In this document: piece by piece, positions 20,344 through 29,140 of the stretch
Layout: every line of letters starts with the position of its first letter
Position numbering within the stretch: the first letter of the stretch is position 1
Assembly (NCBI GenBank): GCA_048498555.1
Contig: JBEHXT010000019.1
Span: 19,779-83,778 of the forward strand
DNA: 64,000 nucleotides
Direction: 5' to 3'
Source: Danxiaibacter sp048498555
Lineage (GTDB): Bacteria; Bacteroidota; Bacteroidia; Chitinophagales; Chitinophagaceae
Translations under genes and position numbers: made by a program
Notes under the pieces: model-generated
Databases searched by the model: none
What the model was told of the DNA's origin: nothing
What the model saw: the letters and a program-made list of their open reading frames with translations, nothing else

Positions 20344-21036
20344 GTGGAAAAGATATTTGACATAGCGACAAACATTTCAACGCCGTTAATGCTCGCAGGA
20401 TTTTTTGCGGCTGCTTTTTTCTTCATTGCAAGGCAGGTAGTAAAGGCGAATATTTTCCCGCAACTAACGAAACAACTTTCAGGGGATATAATAAAATTAA
20501 TTATTCATCGCCTGTTCATTTTGGCACTAATAGCAATGATTCTGGGGTTTATTGGCTATATTGTTGGGCAGTTTAATCCTTTGAATAATGTTTCAACTGA
20601 AGTAAAAGAGCACTACGCAGAACCGTCAGACGATTTAATAAGATTAAGTTTAAACGAAATTTCAGCAATAAACTTTGCACCTAAACCTGATGTAAAAAAT
20701 CTGACGCTCAATTTTAAAGTTATTCCAAAATCTAAGGACAAGTTTGTTCCATTAAAGGCCAAGGGCGACTTTATTATTATAGATACTACCGGTCAGGAAA
20801 AAACATATGTTTTCGACGTAAATTTTGATGAGGAAGGAATTAAGCCGCAAATAATATCCACCATCGTCTTAGACGGATTTGTACCTAAAAAAGAGTATGA
20901 AGCGATATTACAGAGTAGCAATTTCAAAGCACGATGTATTATATATTACGACAGCGATATTATGCCAACAAAAGTCAAATATAAAACGGGCATCATTGCT
21001 TTAAATAAGACAAGTATAAAAGAGTTATCCGAGTGA
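20344..21036 (+). CDS. Unrecognised two-helix membrane protein
   Basis: A 230-residue protein starting at a GTG. Helices at about residues 12-30 (STPLMLAGFFAAAFFFIA) and 55-77 (LFILALIAMILGFIGYIVG) are followed by a predicted beta-rich soluble domain of ~140 residues (LTLNFKVIPKSKDKFVPL; DFIIIDTTGQEKTYVFDV). I cannot name the family. There is no obvious partner gene; its upstream neighbour has the same overall layout. The start codon is uncertain since no strong ribosome site is visible. Confidence 0.55.
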   Translation: MEKIFDIATNISTPLMLAGFFAAAFFFIARQVVKANIFPQLTKQLSGDIIKLIIHRLFILALIAMILGFIGYIVGQFNPLNNVSTEVKEHYAEPSDDLIRLSLNEISAINFAPKPDVKNLTLNFKVIPKSKDKFVPLKAKGDFIIIDTTGQEKTYVFDVNFDEEGIKPQIISTIVLDGFVPKKEYEAILQSSNFKARCIIYYDSDIMPTKVKYKTGIIALNKTSIKELSE

Positions 21037-21125
21037 TGCATATGTTAATAACACAACCACAGCCGATGACTTATCCCCATTCCCCTTGCCGCAATCAACC
21101 TCTTTTTTGACGCAATTATGCCTTT

Positions 21126-21153
21126 TTTGTTTTGTAGTTAAGCTGTAGGTTTG
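21126..21153 (+). promoter_or_regulatory. Possible Bacteroidota promoter for VOC gene
   Basis: TAGGTTTG at 21146-21153 matches the -7 consensus TAnnTTTG, with a TTTG at 21126-21129. The 16-bp spacer is shorter than the usual 19-21. The ATG is 25 bases downstream at 21179. Confidence 0.35.
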
Positions 21154-21178
21154 GCTCTACAAATCAATTATATTATTT

Positions 21179-21616
21179 ATGGCACTAATCAGTCCTCACG
21201 TTAACTTCAATGGCAATGCTGAAGAAGCATTTACCTTTTACAAATCTGTATTTGGCGGAGAGTTTACAAAAGTTGTTCGTTTCAAAGACCTTGCAAGCGC
21301 TGAATTCCCGGTAGCGGAAAAGGAAGAAAATAAAATCATGAATATTGCCTTATCCATTGGCGAAAATCAAATGCTGATGGGAAATGATGTTCCGGAAATT
21401 TTGGGAAGAACAAACGAAAATGAGAACAGAAGTAAAATTGTAATTACTACGCAAAGTAAAGAAGAAGCAGACAAAATATTTAATGGGCTCTCAGTAGGAG
21501 GGCAAGTAGAAGGCCCTATTGGTGACAGTCCCTGGGGTACATATTTTGGCTGTTTCAGAGATAAATACGGTATTGAATGGATTATTGAGTTTGACTCAAA
21601 AAATACAACAGCTTAA
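21179..21616 (+). CDS. VOC family (PhnB/glyoxalase-like) protein
   Basis: A 145-residue protein with the PhnB-like signature: ISPHVNFNGNAEEAFTFYKSVFGGEF at the start, a central MNIALSIGENQMLMGNDV strand pair, and a C-terminal GDSPWGTYFGCFRDKYGIEWIIEF. This is a single-chain vicinal-oxygen-chelate fold that usually works as a dimer; most members in this branch lack a proven reaction. Length fits the family. The gene stands alone with its own likely promoter box and a strong hairpin downstream. Confidence 0.85.
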   Translation: MALISPHVNFNGNAEEAFTFYKSVFGGEFTKVVRFKDLASAEFPVAEKEENKIMNIALSIGENQMLMGNDVPEILGRTNENENRSKIVITTQSKEEADKIFNGLSVGGQVEGPIGDSPWGTYFGCFRDKYGIEWIIEFDSKNTTA

Positions 21617-21687
21617 TAAAGCCTGAAACCAGGAACGCCTGTTAAGCGTATTCGCTTGAGCGAACAGGCCAGTTGTAATTGACCATT

Positions 21688-21736
21688 TTGCAATTCCATC
21701 AGCATTTGTGCAAAAACAAAGCTGATGGAATTGTAA
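21688..21736. repeat. 16-bp inverted repeat hairpin in VOC-HEAT gap
   Basis: TTGCAATTCCATCAGC (21688-21703) and GCTGATGGAATTGTAA (21721-21736) are inverted copies with one mismatch and a 17-nt loop. No T run follows, so it does not look like a terminator. A smaller nested pairing, CCTGTT...AACAGG, lies just upstream near 21640-21668. Confidence 0.6.
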
Positions 21737-21798
21737 TTCGCTGCTTTTCGCAAGCACCCGAACGTCAGAGTAAGTATAAAACAACAACTAAGCAAATT

Positions 21799-22827
21799 AT
21801 GACTAAGTTGTTTTCATTGATTATACTAACGCTTCTCATCAAGGCCACTCCGCTTTTAGCCCAATCAGACCGCATCGGAATCATCGATTTTTATGGGATG
21901 CCTTTTAACCAAAATGAATTAAGGAAATGCCTGCCATTTAGCGAAAATGACACGTTACCTTTTTCAAGCGAAACAGCTTATCTGATGGGGTTGCAGAAAA
22001 TCAAAGACTGCCTCTTAACTCAAAAAAACAGTAAACAGGCGGACATAGCTTTTGTTTGTTGTGATGAACAAAATAAGTTGATTGTATTCGTAGGCGTAGA
22101 TACAACAGCAGCAAAACCATTCAAAAGCGCCGGGCAGTCCGACATTAAATTGCCATCGGAGATGAAAAGTACCTATGATAGCCTGCTGAATCAAGTAAGG
22201 ATAGCCGTAGAAAAAGGTGGCGCTTCAGAAAATGATTCGAGTGGGCACTCTCTCATGAATTATTTGCCTGCCAGGCAACTGCAGGAAAAATTCATTATTT
22301 ACGCCAATCAAAATGTGGCCTTATTAAGAGATGTCCTGAAGAATTCCATTCACGACGAACAAAGACAGGTGGCTTCAGCAATTATCGCTTATTATCACAA
22401 TAAGGCGGCAATTGTTGATGACTTACTTGATGCAGTCTCCGACCCTTACGAGAGTGTAAGAAATAATGCGATGCGGGCTATTGGAATAATCATCGAATAT
22501 TCAAACCAAAAGCCTCAATTAAAAATCAACGTTCCGGCTGATCCTTTTATTAACATGATAAATTCCATCTACTGGACAGACAGAAATAAAAGCAGCTTTG
22601 TGCTACTAGGGTTGACAGCTAATCGAGACATCAAGGTCCTGAATCAACTTAAGCAAGGGGCCTTACAACCCATTGTTGACATGGCCAATTGGAAAAACGA
22701 AGGACATAGTATGATGGGTTACACGTTGCTCGGTAGAATTGCTGGATGGAGCGATCAGGAGATTACCGACGGAACAAAACAAAAAACAGAAAGCATCAAA
22801 AAAATGTTGGCGCAAATAAACAATTAG
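21799..22827 (+). CDS. Secreted HEAT-repeat-like protein
   Basis: The ATG at 21799 gives 342 residues with signal peptide MTKLFSLIILTLLIKATPLLAQ; an ATG at 21679 would run through the hairpin and add an unlikely 40 residues. The first ~150 residues are a unique domain (RIGIIDFYGMPFNQNELRKC). The rest is helical with HEAT-like pairs (DEQRQVASAIIAYYHNKAAI; DPYESVRNNAMRAIGIIIEY). HEAT arrays bind other proteins; no enzyme motif is visible. It is a single gene without an evident operon partner. Confidence 0.65.
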   Translation: MTKLFSLIILTLLIKATPLLAQSDRIGIIDFYGMPFNQNELRKCLPFSENDTLPFSSETAYLMGLQKIKDCLLTQKNSKQADIAFVCCDEQNKLIVFVGVDTTAAKPFKSAGQSDIKLPSEMKSTYDSLLNQVRIAVEKGGASENDSSGHSLMNYLPARQLQEKFIIYANQNVALLRDVLKNSIHDEQRQVASAIIAYYHNKAAIVDDLLDAVSDPYESVRNNAMRAIGIIIEYSNQKPQLKINVPADPFINMINSIYWTDRNKSSFVLLGLTANRDIKVLNQLKQGALQPIVDMANWKNEGHSMMGYTLLGRIAGWSDQEITDGTKQKTESIKKMLAQINN

Positions 22828-22998
22828 CTTCACATGTGTTCAACAGTCGATTCGTTTGGCCTCACATGCTCACTTTCATAAACCTAGTATTTCGAACTTA
22901 TGACACACAATAGCATCAACACTAAGCCTGAAGATTTCCTTAGGTGAAACATACATTGCAATAGGCGAATGGCTGCGCTGATTATTCCCTTTTTTTTG

Positions 22999-23006
22999 TA
23001 GGTTTG
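22999..23006 (+). promoter_or_regulatory. TAGGTTTG -7-like box before peroxiredoxin gene
   Basis: Exact TAnnTTTG match 26 bases ahead of the ATG at 23032; no clear TTTG at the -33 position. The same octamer lies ahead of the genes at 21179 and 31407. Confidence 0.3.
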
Positions 23007-23031
23007 AGAGTGATTTGTAAAACAATTCGCT

Positions 23032-23628
23032 ATGTCAAACAGAAACTATTCTTCCTTCCTTTTAATTTGCGGGCTTTTGCTCTTCATTAGCCATTCTGGT
23101 TTTGCCCAAATATTGTCAAAGGGCGCCAATGCACCCATATTTACTGCCAAAGCCAGCCAGTCGGGCAATGAAACCGAGTTTTCATTAAAAAAAGCCCTCG
23201 CTAAAGGACCGGTGGTATTATATTTCTATCCTTCTGCCTACACAGGTGGTTGTGACCTGGAAGCACATACTTTCGCCGAATTAAAGGATACTTTTGCAGC
23301 TGCGGGAGCTACTATCATTGGTGTATCTGCGGACGATATTGAACGACTGAAGTCTTTTTCAGCCAGCCCGGAGTTCTGTGCAGGAAAATTTTCAGTGGCT
23401 TCTGACCCCGAAGGCCAAATTGCAGCAACTTATGGCCTGAAGTTGAAACCACCTCAACCTGGCGTTAAAGATGTACGCGGCCAACAGGTTACACACGGCT
23501 TCATTCCACGAACCACATTCGTTATTGATAAAAAGGGCAAAATTGTAGCGGTCTTTTCATCCGAAACCGACCATATCGCGCCGGATGAGCATGTAAAAAA
23601 ATCATTAGAAATTGTAAAGACACTGTAA
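23032..23628 (+). CDS. Exported peroxiredoxin (AhpC/TSA, BCP-like)
   Basis: A 198-residue protein with a signal peptide ending at HSGFAQ, so it probably acts in the periplasm. The thioredoxin-fold peroxidase motif is FYPSAYTGGCDLEAHTF, with the peroxidatic cysteine in GGC where most relatives have PGC. A second cysteine in SPEFCAGKF could resolve the disulfide. The later YGLKL...TTFVIDKKGKI and a conserved arginine (IPRTTFVID) fit the family. It would reduce peroxides using thiol donors. It is preceded by a TAGGTTTG box, with a palindrome after it at 23661-23698. Confidence 0.88.
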   Translation: MSNRNYSSFLLICGLLLFISHSGFAQILSKGANAPIFTAKASQSGNETEFSLKKALAKGPVVLYFYPSAYTGGCDLEAHTFAELKDTFAAAGATIIGVSADDIERLKSFSASPEFCAGKFSVASDPEGQIAATYGLKLKPPQPGVKDVRGQQVTHGFIPRTTFVIDKKGKIVAVFSSETDHIAPDEHVKKSLEIVKTL

Positions 23629-23660
23629 CGTTTTGTCCTGTCGAACAAAAAACTTAGGCG

Positions 23661-23698
23661 AGCTAACAAAGGCAAAACACTAACTGCCTGCGTTAGCT
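23661..23698 (+). terminator. Stem-loop after peroxiredoxin gene, possible terminator
   Basis: AGCTAACAAAGGC (23661-23673) pairs with GCCTGCGTTAGCT (23686-23698), 11 of 13 positions, loop 12 nt, followed by TTGTG. It begins 33 bases after the stop at 23628. The T run is weak. Confidence 0.4.
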
Positions 23699-23825
23699 TT
23701 GTGTCGTGCCCGAAAGAGGGATAGAACTCGTCAACAAGCTCTCCATTAAACTTTGGCAAAAAAATCTACTATCGGAATGCTATTCCTGCCACGAGCGCAA
23801 TGCAGTGATCGCTCGCTTAAACTTT

Positions 23826-24437
23826 ATGAAAACTAACTTCAAAACCCGGGATTATCAAGACGGAAAACTGGTACTACTAAGCTCTCCTTATGGCAGGGCA
23901 AGAATGTTGAATTATTTTTATGCCTTTAACTTTTTTATTGCTGCAATTGCTTTCTGCTTTTTACTGATCACAAAGGGAGGCCAGAGTGTTATGGCAGCCA
24001 TTATATCCTTGCTCGCCGCCATTGCCTTTTTTATTGCTTTCTACCGCTTCATCACCAGGGCTATGGAAGTTGAAATTTTTTTTGTGAATAAGCAACGACT
24101 TGACATAATACTGGCAAGCTTTTTTAAAACGGACAGGCGTTCATTTCTGCTCGCTGATATTTCGGATTTCAAATTTTTAGAAAAAGACCGTTATGAACCA
24201 CATCCATTGAAGGGTGAAACATTTGATTACCTGGGTTTTCAAACTGAACAACAAGTTATCGAGGATTTACACAGCGAAGGAAGGGTTTCATTTGTTTATT
24301 ATGGCCGGCAGGTAAGATTCGGGAAAGAACTATTCTCCTGGGAATTCGATGAGTTAGAGGTTTTGTTGTATGACCTGACTGGTAACGATTTTCGGTATCC
24401 GGACAAATATGAAGAAGAAAACTTTCCACAAAACTAA
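23826..24437 (+). CDS. Unrecognised membrane protein with PH-like C-terminal part
   Basis: The ATG at 23826 gives 203 residues. An in-frame start at 23706 would pass through the terminator-like hairpin region and adds a cysteine-rich stretch, so the shorter form is preferred. Two membrane helices lie at about residues 32-50 and 55-78 (AAIISLLAAIAFFIAFYRF). The C-terminal half (VEIFFVNKQRLDIILASFF; RRSFLLADISDFKFL) is reminiscent of bacterial PH-type domains but without a firm signature. No function is assigned. Confidence 0.55.
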   Translation: MKTNFKTRDYQDGKLVLLSSPYGRARMLNYFYAFNFFIAAIAFCFLLITKGGQSVMAAIISLLAAIAFFIAFYRFITRAMEVEIFFVNKQRLDIILASFFKTDRRSFLLADISDFKFLEKDRYEPHPLKGETFDYLGFQTEQQVIEDLHSEGRVSFVYYGRQVRFGKELFSWEFDELEVLLYDLTGNDFRYPDKYEEENFPQN

Positions 24438-24618
24438 GCCTGCCCCAACATATGTTTGCCTTATGATGGTGACAAATAAAACTCATCAGTTGAAATTCTA
24501 TTTATCTTAGCAATAAACCAGGGCTGAACGATTGCTATTACCGCTATCACCGTAAGTCTTTAAAACACTTGTGGCAATTTAACTTACTGATGACACCAAA
24601 AAATCAAACCCAATTCAT

Positions 24619-25053
24619 ATGGCAAGTAAACTAAATTTCTTCTTACTCATCTTTACCCTTACAGCTTTGATAAGTTGCAAAACCAGCCAACCTAAACACA
24701 CATCAACAACAGCAATTGGCATGTTTAAAGTAACGATTTTGTATCCGAATGGGGAAGATAAAACCTTTGACATGGACTACTATGAAAAGAAACACATGCC
24801 AATGGTAGCTGGATTTTTAGGCAAAAATTTAAAATTTTATGAAATTGATAAGGGCGTATCTGGCAGGACATCAAGCGACAAAGCACCTTTTGTGGCTATA
24901 GGCTATTTTTATATTGCAGATGTTGCTGAGTACAATAAAGCAATAGCGCAGAATAGGGATGCAGTTATCAATGACATTAAAAATTATACGAACATTCAGC
25001 CTGTTATTCAAATTAATGAAGTTAAACAGGTGGTGCACCCTGAGACAAAATAA
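24619..25053 (+). CDS. EthD-family lipoprotein
   Basis: A 144-residue protein. The leader ends in lipobox ALISC, so it is a predicted lipoprotein; this is uncommon for the family. From about residue 35 it shows the EthD dimeric alpha-beta-barrel pattern: FKVTILYPNGEDKTFDMDYY, EKKHMPMVAGFLG, and a C-terminal IKNYTNIQPVIQINEV. EthD domains occur in ring-compound degradation and in many uncharacterised proteins. It is a single gene; a bulged inverted repeat (25060-25070 with 25097-25109) follows its stop. Confidence 0.8.
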   Translation: MASKLNFFLLIFTLTALISCKTSQPKHTSTTAIGMFKVTILYPNGEDKTFDMDYYEKKHMPMVAGFLGKNLKFYEIDKGVSGRTSSDKAPFVAIGYFYIADVAEYNKAIAQNRDAVINDIKNYTNIQPVIQINEVKQVVHPETK

Positions 25054-25150
25054 GGCATTACGTTCGGGCTGATGAATCACGGAATACTAAGTATAAAGCC
25101 CCTGAACGTTTCTCTAATATTCTCATCTCTTTATTTGCTGACGCGCACAA

Positions 25151-25360
25151 ATGGCCAGAGACAAAAGACATAAACGTGACTTGCACGCGCTCGATGAGAA
25201 TGGAATGGTATTATGTAATCCACGTGATAAAGAAGCCGCTCAGCGAGCTCAGACAGAAGGGATTGCAACCCACGAATGGCAATCAGTAACATGTCGTAAA
25301 TGCATTGCACTAATCTATAAACAAAATAAAATTCCGAAAGAGCAACAGAAAGGCATTTGA
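25151..25360 (+). CDS. Small conserved-looking basic protein with CxxC-like cysteines
   Basis: A 69-residue protein, rich in Lys, Arg and Gln, starting MARDKRHKRDLHALDENGMV. Its three cysteines (VLCNPRD and VTCRKCIAL) and the 'NGMVLCNPRDKEAAQRA' stretch look like a structured small domain, possibly metal-binding with neighbouring His. No family is recognised. Coding seems real from the start codon, the composition and the clean gap on both sides. Confidence 0.5.
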   Translation: MARDKRHKRDLHALDENGMVLCNPRDKEAAQRAQTEGIATHEWQSVTCRKCIALIYKQNKIPKEQQKGI

Positions 25361-25501
25361 ACTTGTTTAAGTGATTTGACGAGATGCAGAATAAAATCTG
25401 CATAACAATAACATTATGGTCCAGTGTGAAGCAGCTTACAACGGATTAACGATTTTCATACAAAGCCACATCTTAAAAACATAGCAACCGGGCAATTCAT
25501 A

Positions 25502-25924
25502 ATGACGCAGTCCAAAATATTACATTATCCAGCTAAAGTCTGGTTGACAACGCTGGTTGTTGCATCACTGTTACACTCAGTTTTTATCCAATTTTACCAT
25601 AACGCCGTCAGCATTGGAGACTTAATACCATCGGCCTTTGCGATGATGCTATTTAGTTTTGCTTTTTCAATACCTTCGTTTTTATTGTACAGTTTACTTA
25701 TTTATTTGTTAGACAGGAATAGGGTTCGCCTTTTTTCAATAAAGTTAGTGGGGGCTTTATCAGCATCAATTTGTTTATTTTTAACCTATGCTGTCGTGCA
25801 TAATATTATGGGTGGCGACATTTTTCATCCCAAGACGATATTTTTTCTGTCAGCCTATTTTTTTTGTATCGTTTTTTTTAGTTTCCTGTATGATCTTAAC
25901 CATCGGCCTGCCGACACACCTTGA
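25502..25924 (+). CDS. Small four-helix membrane protein, unknown
   Basis: A 140-residue protein with four predicted membrane helices (about residues 14-30, 42-65, 77-98 and 110-130), separated by short loops such as LLDRNRVRLFSIK. No conserved catalytic motif is evident. The next gene begins 63 bp downstream, so it might share a transcript with the serine hydrolase. Confidence 0.55.
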   Translation: MTQSKILHYPAKVWLTTLVVASLLHSVFIQFYHNAVSIGDLIPSAFAMMLFSFAFSIPSFLLYSLLIYLLDRNRVRLFSIKLVGALSASICLFLTYAVVHNIMGGDIFHPKTIFFLSAYFFCIVFFSFLYDLNHRPADTP

Positions 25925-25987
25925 ACTTGTACTAATGATCAGCAATCAATAGCAACAGAACTCACGCCCTAAAAAAAAGCAACATAT

Positions 25988-27556
25988 ATGACAACAAACA
26001 AACTACGCTTATTCGTATTCCTGGTAACGGTTCTATTTACTACCAGTAAAGCTTTTGGTCAAATAACGTCAAAAGAAATTGATGAACTTGTTGCGACGGC
26101 GATGGAGAAGTTTAAAGTTGCAGGCGTTGCGGTTGCCCTTGTAAAAGATGGCAAAGTTATCCATGAAAAGGGATATGGTGTCAGGTCAATTAAAACAAAC
26201 CTCCCTGTAGATGAACACACCAATTTTCAAATAGCTTCTAATAGCAAAGCTTTTACAACAGCCGCATTGGCAATATTAGTGGACCAGGGAAAAATTTCCT
26301 GGAAGGATAAGGTGAGAACTTACATCCCGGAATTTAAAATGTACAACGACTATGTAACGGAACACTTTTTGATTGAAGATTTACTCTGCCATCGTAGTGG
26401 ACTGGGATTGGGTGCCGGCGACCTGATGGAGTTCCCTGACGGTACCGATTTTACGATTAAAGATGTGCTTACCAATTTCCAACATTTTAAACCCACATCG
26501 GAATTCAGAACAAAATACGATTATGATAATCAACTTTACCTCGTTGCCGGGGAACTGATAAAAAGAATAACCGGAATAGCATGGGAGCAGTTTGTTCAAA
26601 CAAAAATTCTGCAGCCATTGCAGATGAACAACTCCTTCACCGCGCTTGCCGGCATGAAAGACAAAACGAACCTGGCATCGCCGCATTCATCAGAAACGGG
26701 TACCATCAGAGCAATTGAACAATTTCAGGATATGATAAATGGCGCAGCGGGTGGTATTTTATCTAATGTTGATGATCTGTCGAAATGGATGATTATGCAA
26801 CTGGACCAAGGTAAGTATGGAGAAAATTTAGAAAAACAATTATTTACGCCGGACAGACAAAAAGATATGTGGCAAATACATACGGTACTGGAAACAAATT
26901 ATTACCCAAAATATAACCGGCATTTTTATGGATACGGATTAGGCTGGTTGTTAGGCGATATAAAAGGAAATCTAAGAGTATCACATACAGGGGGATTACC
27001 TGGCATGCTTACTCAGGTGTACATGATTCCTGATCTAAAACTTGGCATTGTGATTTTAACCAATACCGAAAATGGCGGAGCCTCACTTTTTAGTGCCGTG
27101 AACAGCTTTATAATTGATAGTTACTTAGGTTTGGATAAGTTTGATTGGATGGAGTACATTGCAGCCCACACTCAGCAGGATAAAAAAACAGCTGATTCCG
27201 TAACAACGAGGGTTTGGAAACAGGTTGAGCAATCTAAAAATATAAAGATTAATCAGCAAGACTATATTGGGATTTATGAGGACAAATGGTTTGGCAAAGC
27301 GGAAGTTTTTCTAAAAGACAGTCAATTATGGTTTAGATCATATCGCTCGCCAAAGCTAAATGGTAAGATGAGCCTGTATAAAGCAAGTTCTTTTGCCGTT
27401 AAATGGGACTATCAGGATATGAACTGTGACGCTTTTGCTATATTCAGCCTTGACGAAGAAGGTAAAGCGCAAGGAATCAAAATGAAAGGCATATCGCCCG
27501 ATATTGATTTTAGTTTTGACTTTCAGGATTTGGATTTTGTAAGAGTGGCAGAATAA
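25988..27556 (+). CDS. Exported serine hydrolase, beta-lactamase/class-C fold
   Basis: A 522-residue protein with a signal peptide to KAFGQ. Active-site elements of the beta-lactamase (serine hydrolase) clan are present: SNSK (S84-x-x-K87) in FQIASNSKAFTTAAL, a Y-D-N in KYDYDNQLYLVAGE, and H-T-G in VSHTGGLPGM. Residues ~400-520 form a C-terminal beta domain like DUF3471. Homologues are D-aminopeptidases, esterases and penicillin-binding-like proteins, so a resistance role cannot be assumed. The likely site is the periplasm. Confidence 0.88.
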   Translation: MTTNKLRLFVFLVTVLFTTSKAFGQITSKEIDELVATAMEKFKVAGVAVALVKDGKVIHEKGYGVRSIKTNLPVDEHTNFQIASNSKAFTTAALAILVDQGKISWKDKVRTYIPEFKMYNDYVTEHFLIEDLLCHRSGLGLGAGDLMEFPDGTDFTIKDVLTNFQHFKPTSEFRTKYDYDNQLYLVAGELIKRITGIAWEQFVQTKILQPLQMNNSFTALAGMKDKTNLASPHSSETGTIRAIEQFQDMINGAAGGILSNVDDLSKWMIMQLDQGKYGENLEKQLFTPDRQKDMWQIHTVLETNYYPKYNRHFYGYGLGWLLGDIKGNLRVSHTGGLPGMLTQVYMIPDLKLGIVILTNTENGGASLFSAVNSFIIDSYLGLDKFDWMEYIAAHTQQDKKTADSVTTRVWKQVEQSKNIKINQQDYIGIYEDKWFGKAEVFLKDSQLWFRSYRSPKLNGKMSLYKASSFAVKWDYQDMNCDAFAIFSLDEEGKAQGIKMKGISPDIDFSFDFQDLDFVRVAE

Positions 27557-27637
27557 AAGCCTCTTGTTTCTTTCGGCAAAAAAACAGCGGAAAAAAACTT
27601 CAATTAAACGAAAATTACTAACTAAAAAATTTACTAG

Positions 27638-28204
27638 ATGAGACATTTAATATTCTTTATGCACGTTTCACTTGATGGCTTTGTAGGTGGGCCTAACGGA
27701 GAATTAAATTGGGTAAAGTTGGATGAATCATTGTTTGACTTTGTTGCTACAATGACAGCGGAGGCTGATACTGCACTCTATGGGCGGGTAACTTATGAAA
27801 TGATGCAAAGCTATTGGCCCAACGCAGGAGAACAACCAAATGCAAGCAAACACGATAAAGAACATTCGAAATGGTATAACAACGTTTCAAAAGTTGTATT
27901 ATCCAGAACACTTGAAGAAACCGGGCTTCACAACACCAAAGTCATTAGCGGCCAGCTTGCAGACAACATTAATAAAATAAAGCAAGAGGATGGAAAAAAC
28001 ATTTTAATATTTGGAAGCCCTCGCGCTTCTCAATCGTTATTAAACGAGGGGCTGATTGATGAGTTCTGGCTTTTTGTTAATCCAATTATATTAGGACAAG
28101 GCATGCCGATGTTTAAAGATGTAACAGGGACAACTAAATTAAAACTTGTAGAGTCTAAGACTTTTGCATGTGGTGTAATTGCGCTGCATTATTCAAAATT
28201 GTAA
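27638..28204 (+). CDS. Dihydrofolate-reductase-like (RibD C-terminal domain) protein
   Basis: A 188-residue protein with the RibD_C/DHFR-like pattern: HVSLDGFVGGPNGELNW near the start, ADTALYGRVTYEMMQSYWP, then a nucleotide-binding GSPRASQSLL and DEFWLFVNPIILGQGMPMF. The family reduces pterin- or flavin-pathway substrates with NADPH, but most standalone members have no known substrate. A second family member follows at 28386; the pair may come from an old duplication or from independent insertion. Confidence 0.88.
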   Translation: MRHLIFFMHVSLDGFVGGPNGELNWVKLDESLFDFVATMTAEADTALYGRVTYEMMQSYWPNAGEQPNASKHDKEHSKWYNNVSKVVLSRTLEETGLHNTKVISGQLADNINKIKQEDGKNILIFGSPRASQSLLNEGLIDEFWLFVNPIILGQGMPMFKDVTGTTKLKLVESKTFACGVIALHYSKL

Positions 28205-28385
28205 CCAATTGGGCGCTAATAAGCCGCTTGGTTTCAGTTCCTGGAGACAGACAATTACTGCCAACATAATACACCGTTTACTTTTTAACTTTAAAAAGAC
28301 GAGAAACAAATATTGCCTCCATACCGATGACATAGTGCTATGTTGCGGTTTGGAGGCCTTTGGCAAACAACTAAAAAGAATCAGG

Positions 28386-28931
28386 ATGAGAAAACTTATA
28401 ATGTGGAATGTTATAACCCTCGACGGATACTTTGAAGGAAGCCAGAATTGGGATTTGCCTTTTATGAATGTTGTTTGGGGACCAGAACTTGAAAAATTAA
28501 GTATCGAACAATTAAACTCCGCGGATTACCTCGTATTTGGCCGCGTCACTTATGAAGGTATGGCTGCTTATTGGACGCAGGAAAAAGGTGAAGTTGCTGA
28601 TTTAATGAATAGAATACCAAAGCTTGTTTTTTCAAAGACATTGAAATCTGCTGAATGGAACAACACGACAATAATCACCGGAAATGCTTCCGCCGAAATA
28701 AAAAAACGCAAAGAACAAGATGGCAAAGACATGTATGTTTTTGGCAGCGCTAATCTGTCAGAGGCTTTTGTTAATGACGATCTTTTTGATGAATACCGCA
28801 TTGGCATCGCACCCGTAATTTTAGGCAATGGGCGGCCGTTATTCAGGCAAGGGCTAACCTCCAAAAATTTAACGCTCGTCTCAACACAACAACTTACTAC
28901 GGGCGGAGCGGTTTTGAAATATTCAAAATAG
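28386..28931 (+). CDS. Second dihydrofolate-reductase-like (RibD C-terminal) protein
   Basis: The ATG at 28386 (181 residues) is chosen because the family pattern begins there (MRKLIMWNVITLDGYFEGSQ). An ORF extension to 28179 overlaps the previous gene and is not conserved-looking. Typical elements: ADYLVFGRVTYEGMAAYW, the phosphate-binding VFGSANLSEAF and DEYRIGIAPVILGNGRPLF. It differs clearly from its neighbour outside these motifs. Probably a cytosolic NADPH-dependent reductase of unknown substrate. Confidence 0.87.
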   Translation: MRKLIMWNVITLDGYFEGSQNWDLPFMNVVWGPELEKLSIEQLNSADYLVFGRVTYEGMAAYWTQEKGEVADLMNRIPKLVFSKTLKSAEWNNTTIITGNASAEIKKRKEQDGKDMYVFGSANLSEAFVNDDLFDEYRIGIAPVILGNGRPLFRQGLTSKNLTLVSTQQLTTGGAVLKYSK

Positions 28932-29140
28932 GATATTGCAAGCTCACATTTAACCGCTCTGTTAACAGTACAAATCCTTCCCGAAAAAATTACTTACGCT
29001 ATGGAGGTTGAGGAATAAACTGATCAACAATTTCTCCATTACTTTTTTGTGATAAATTTGAGTAGTCGGAACGCTATAGCTGCCATTAGCGCCATGCCCT
29101 AAAGACATTAGGCAGGTACAATCACCCAAACGTTTAAGCT

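Noticed and set aside
28179..28385. 5' extension of the second DHFR-like gene
   Set aside because: It overlaps the previous gene and does not match the family; the family start is at 28386.
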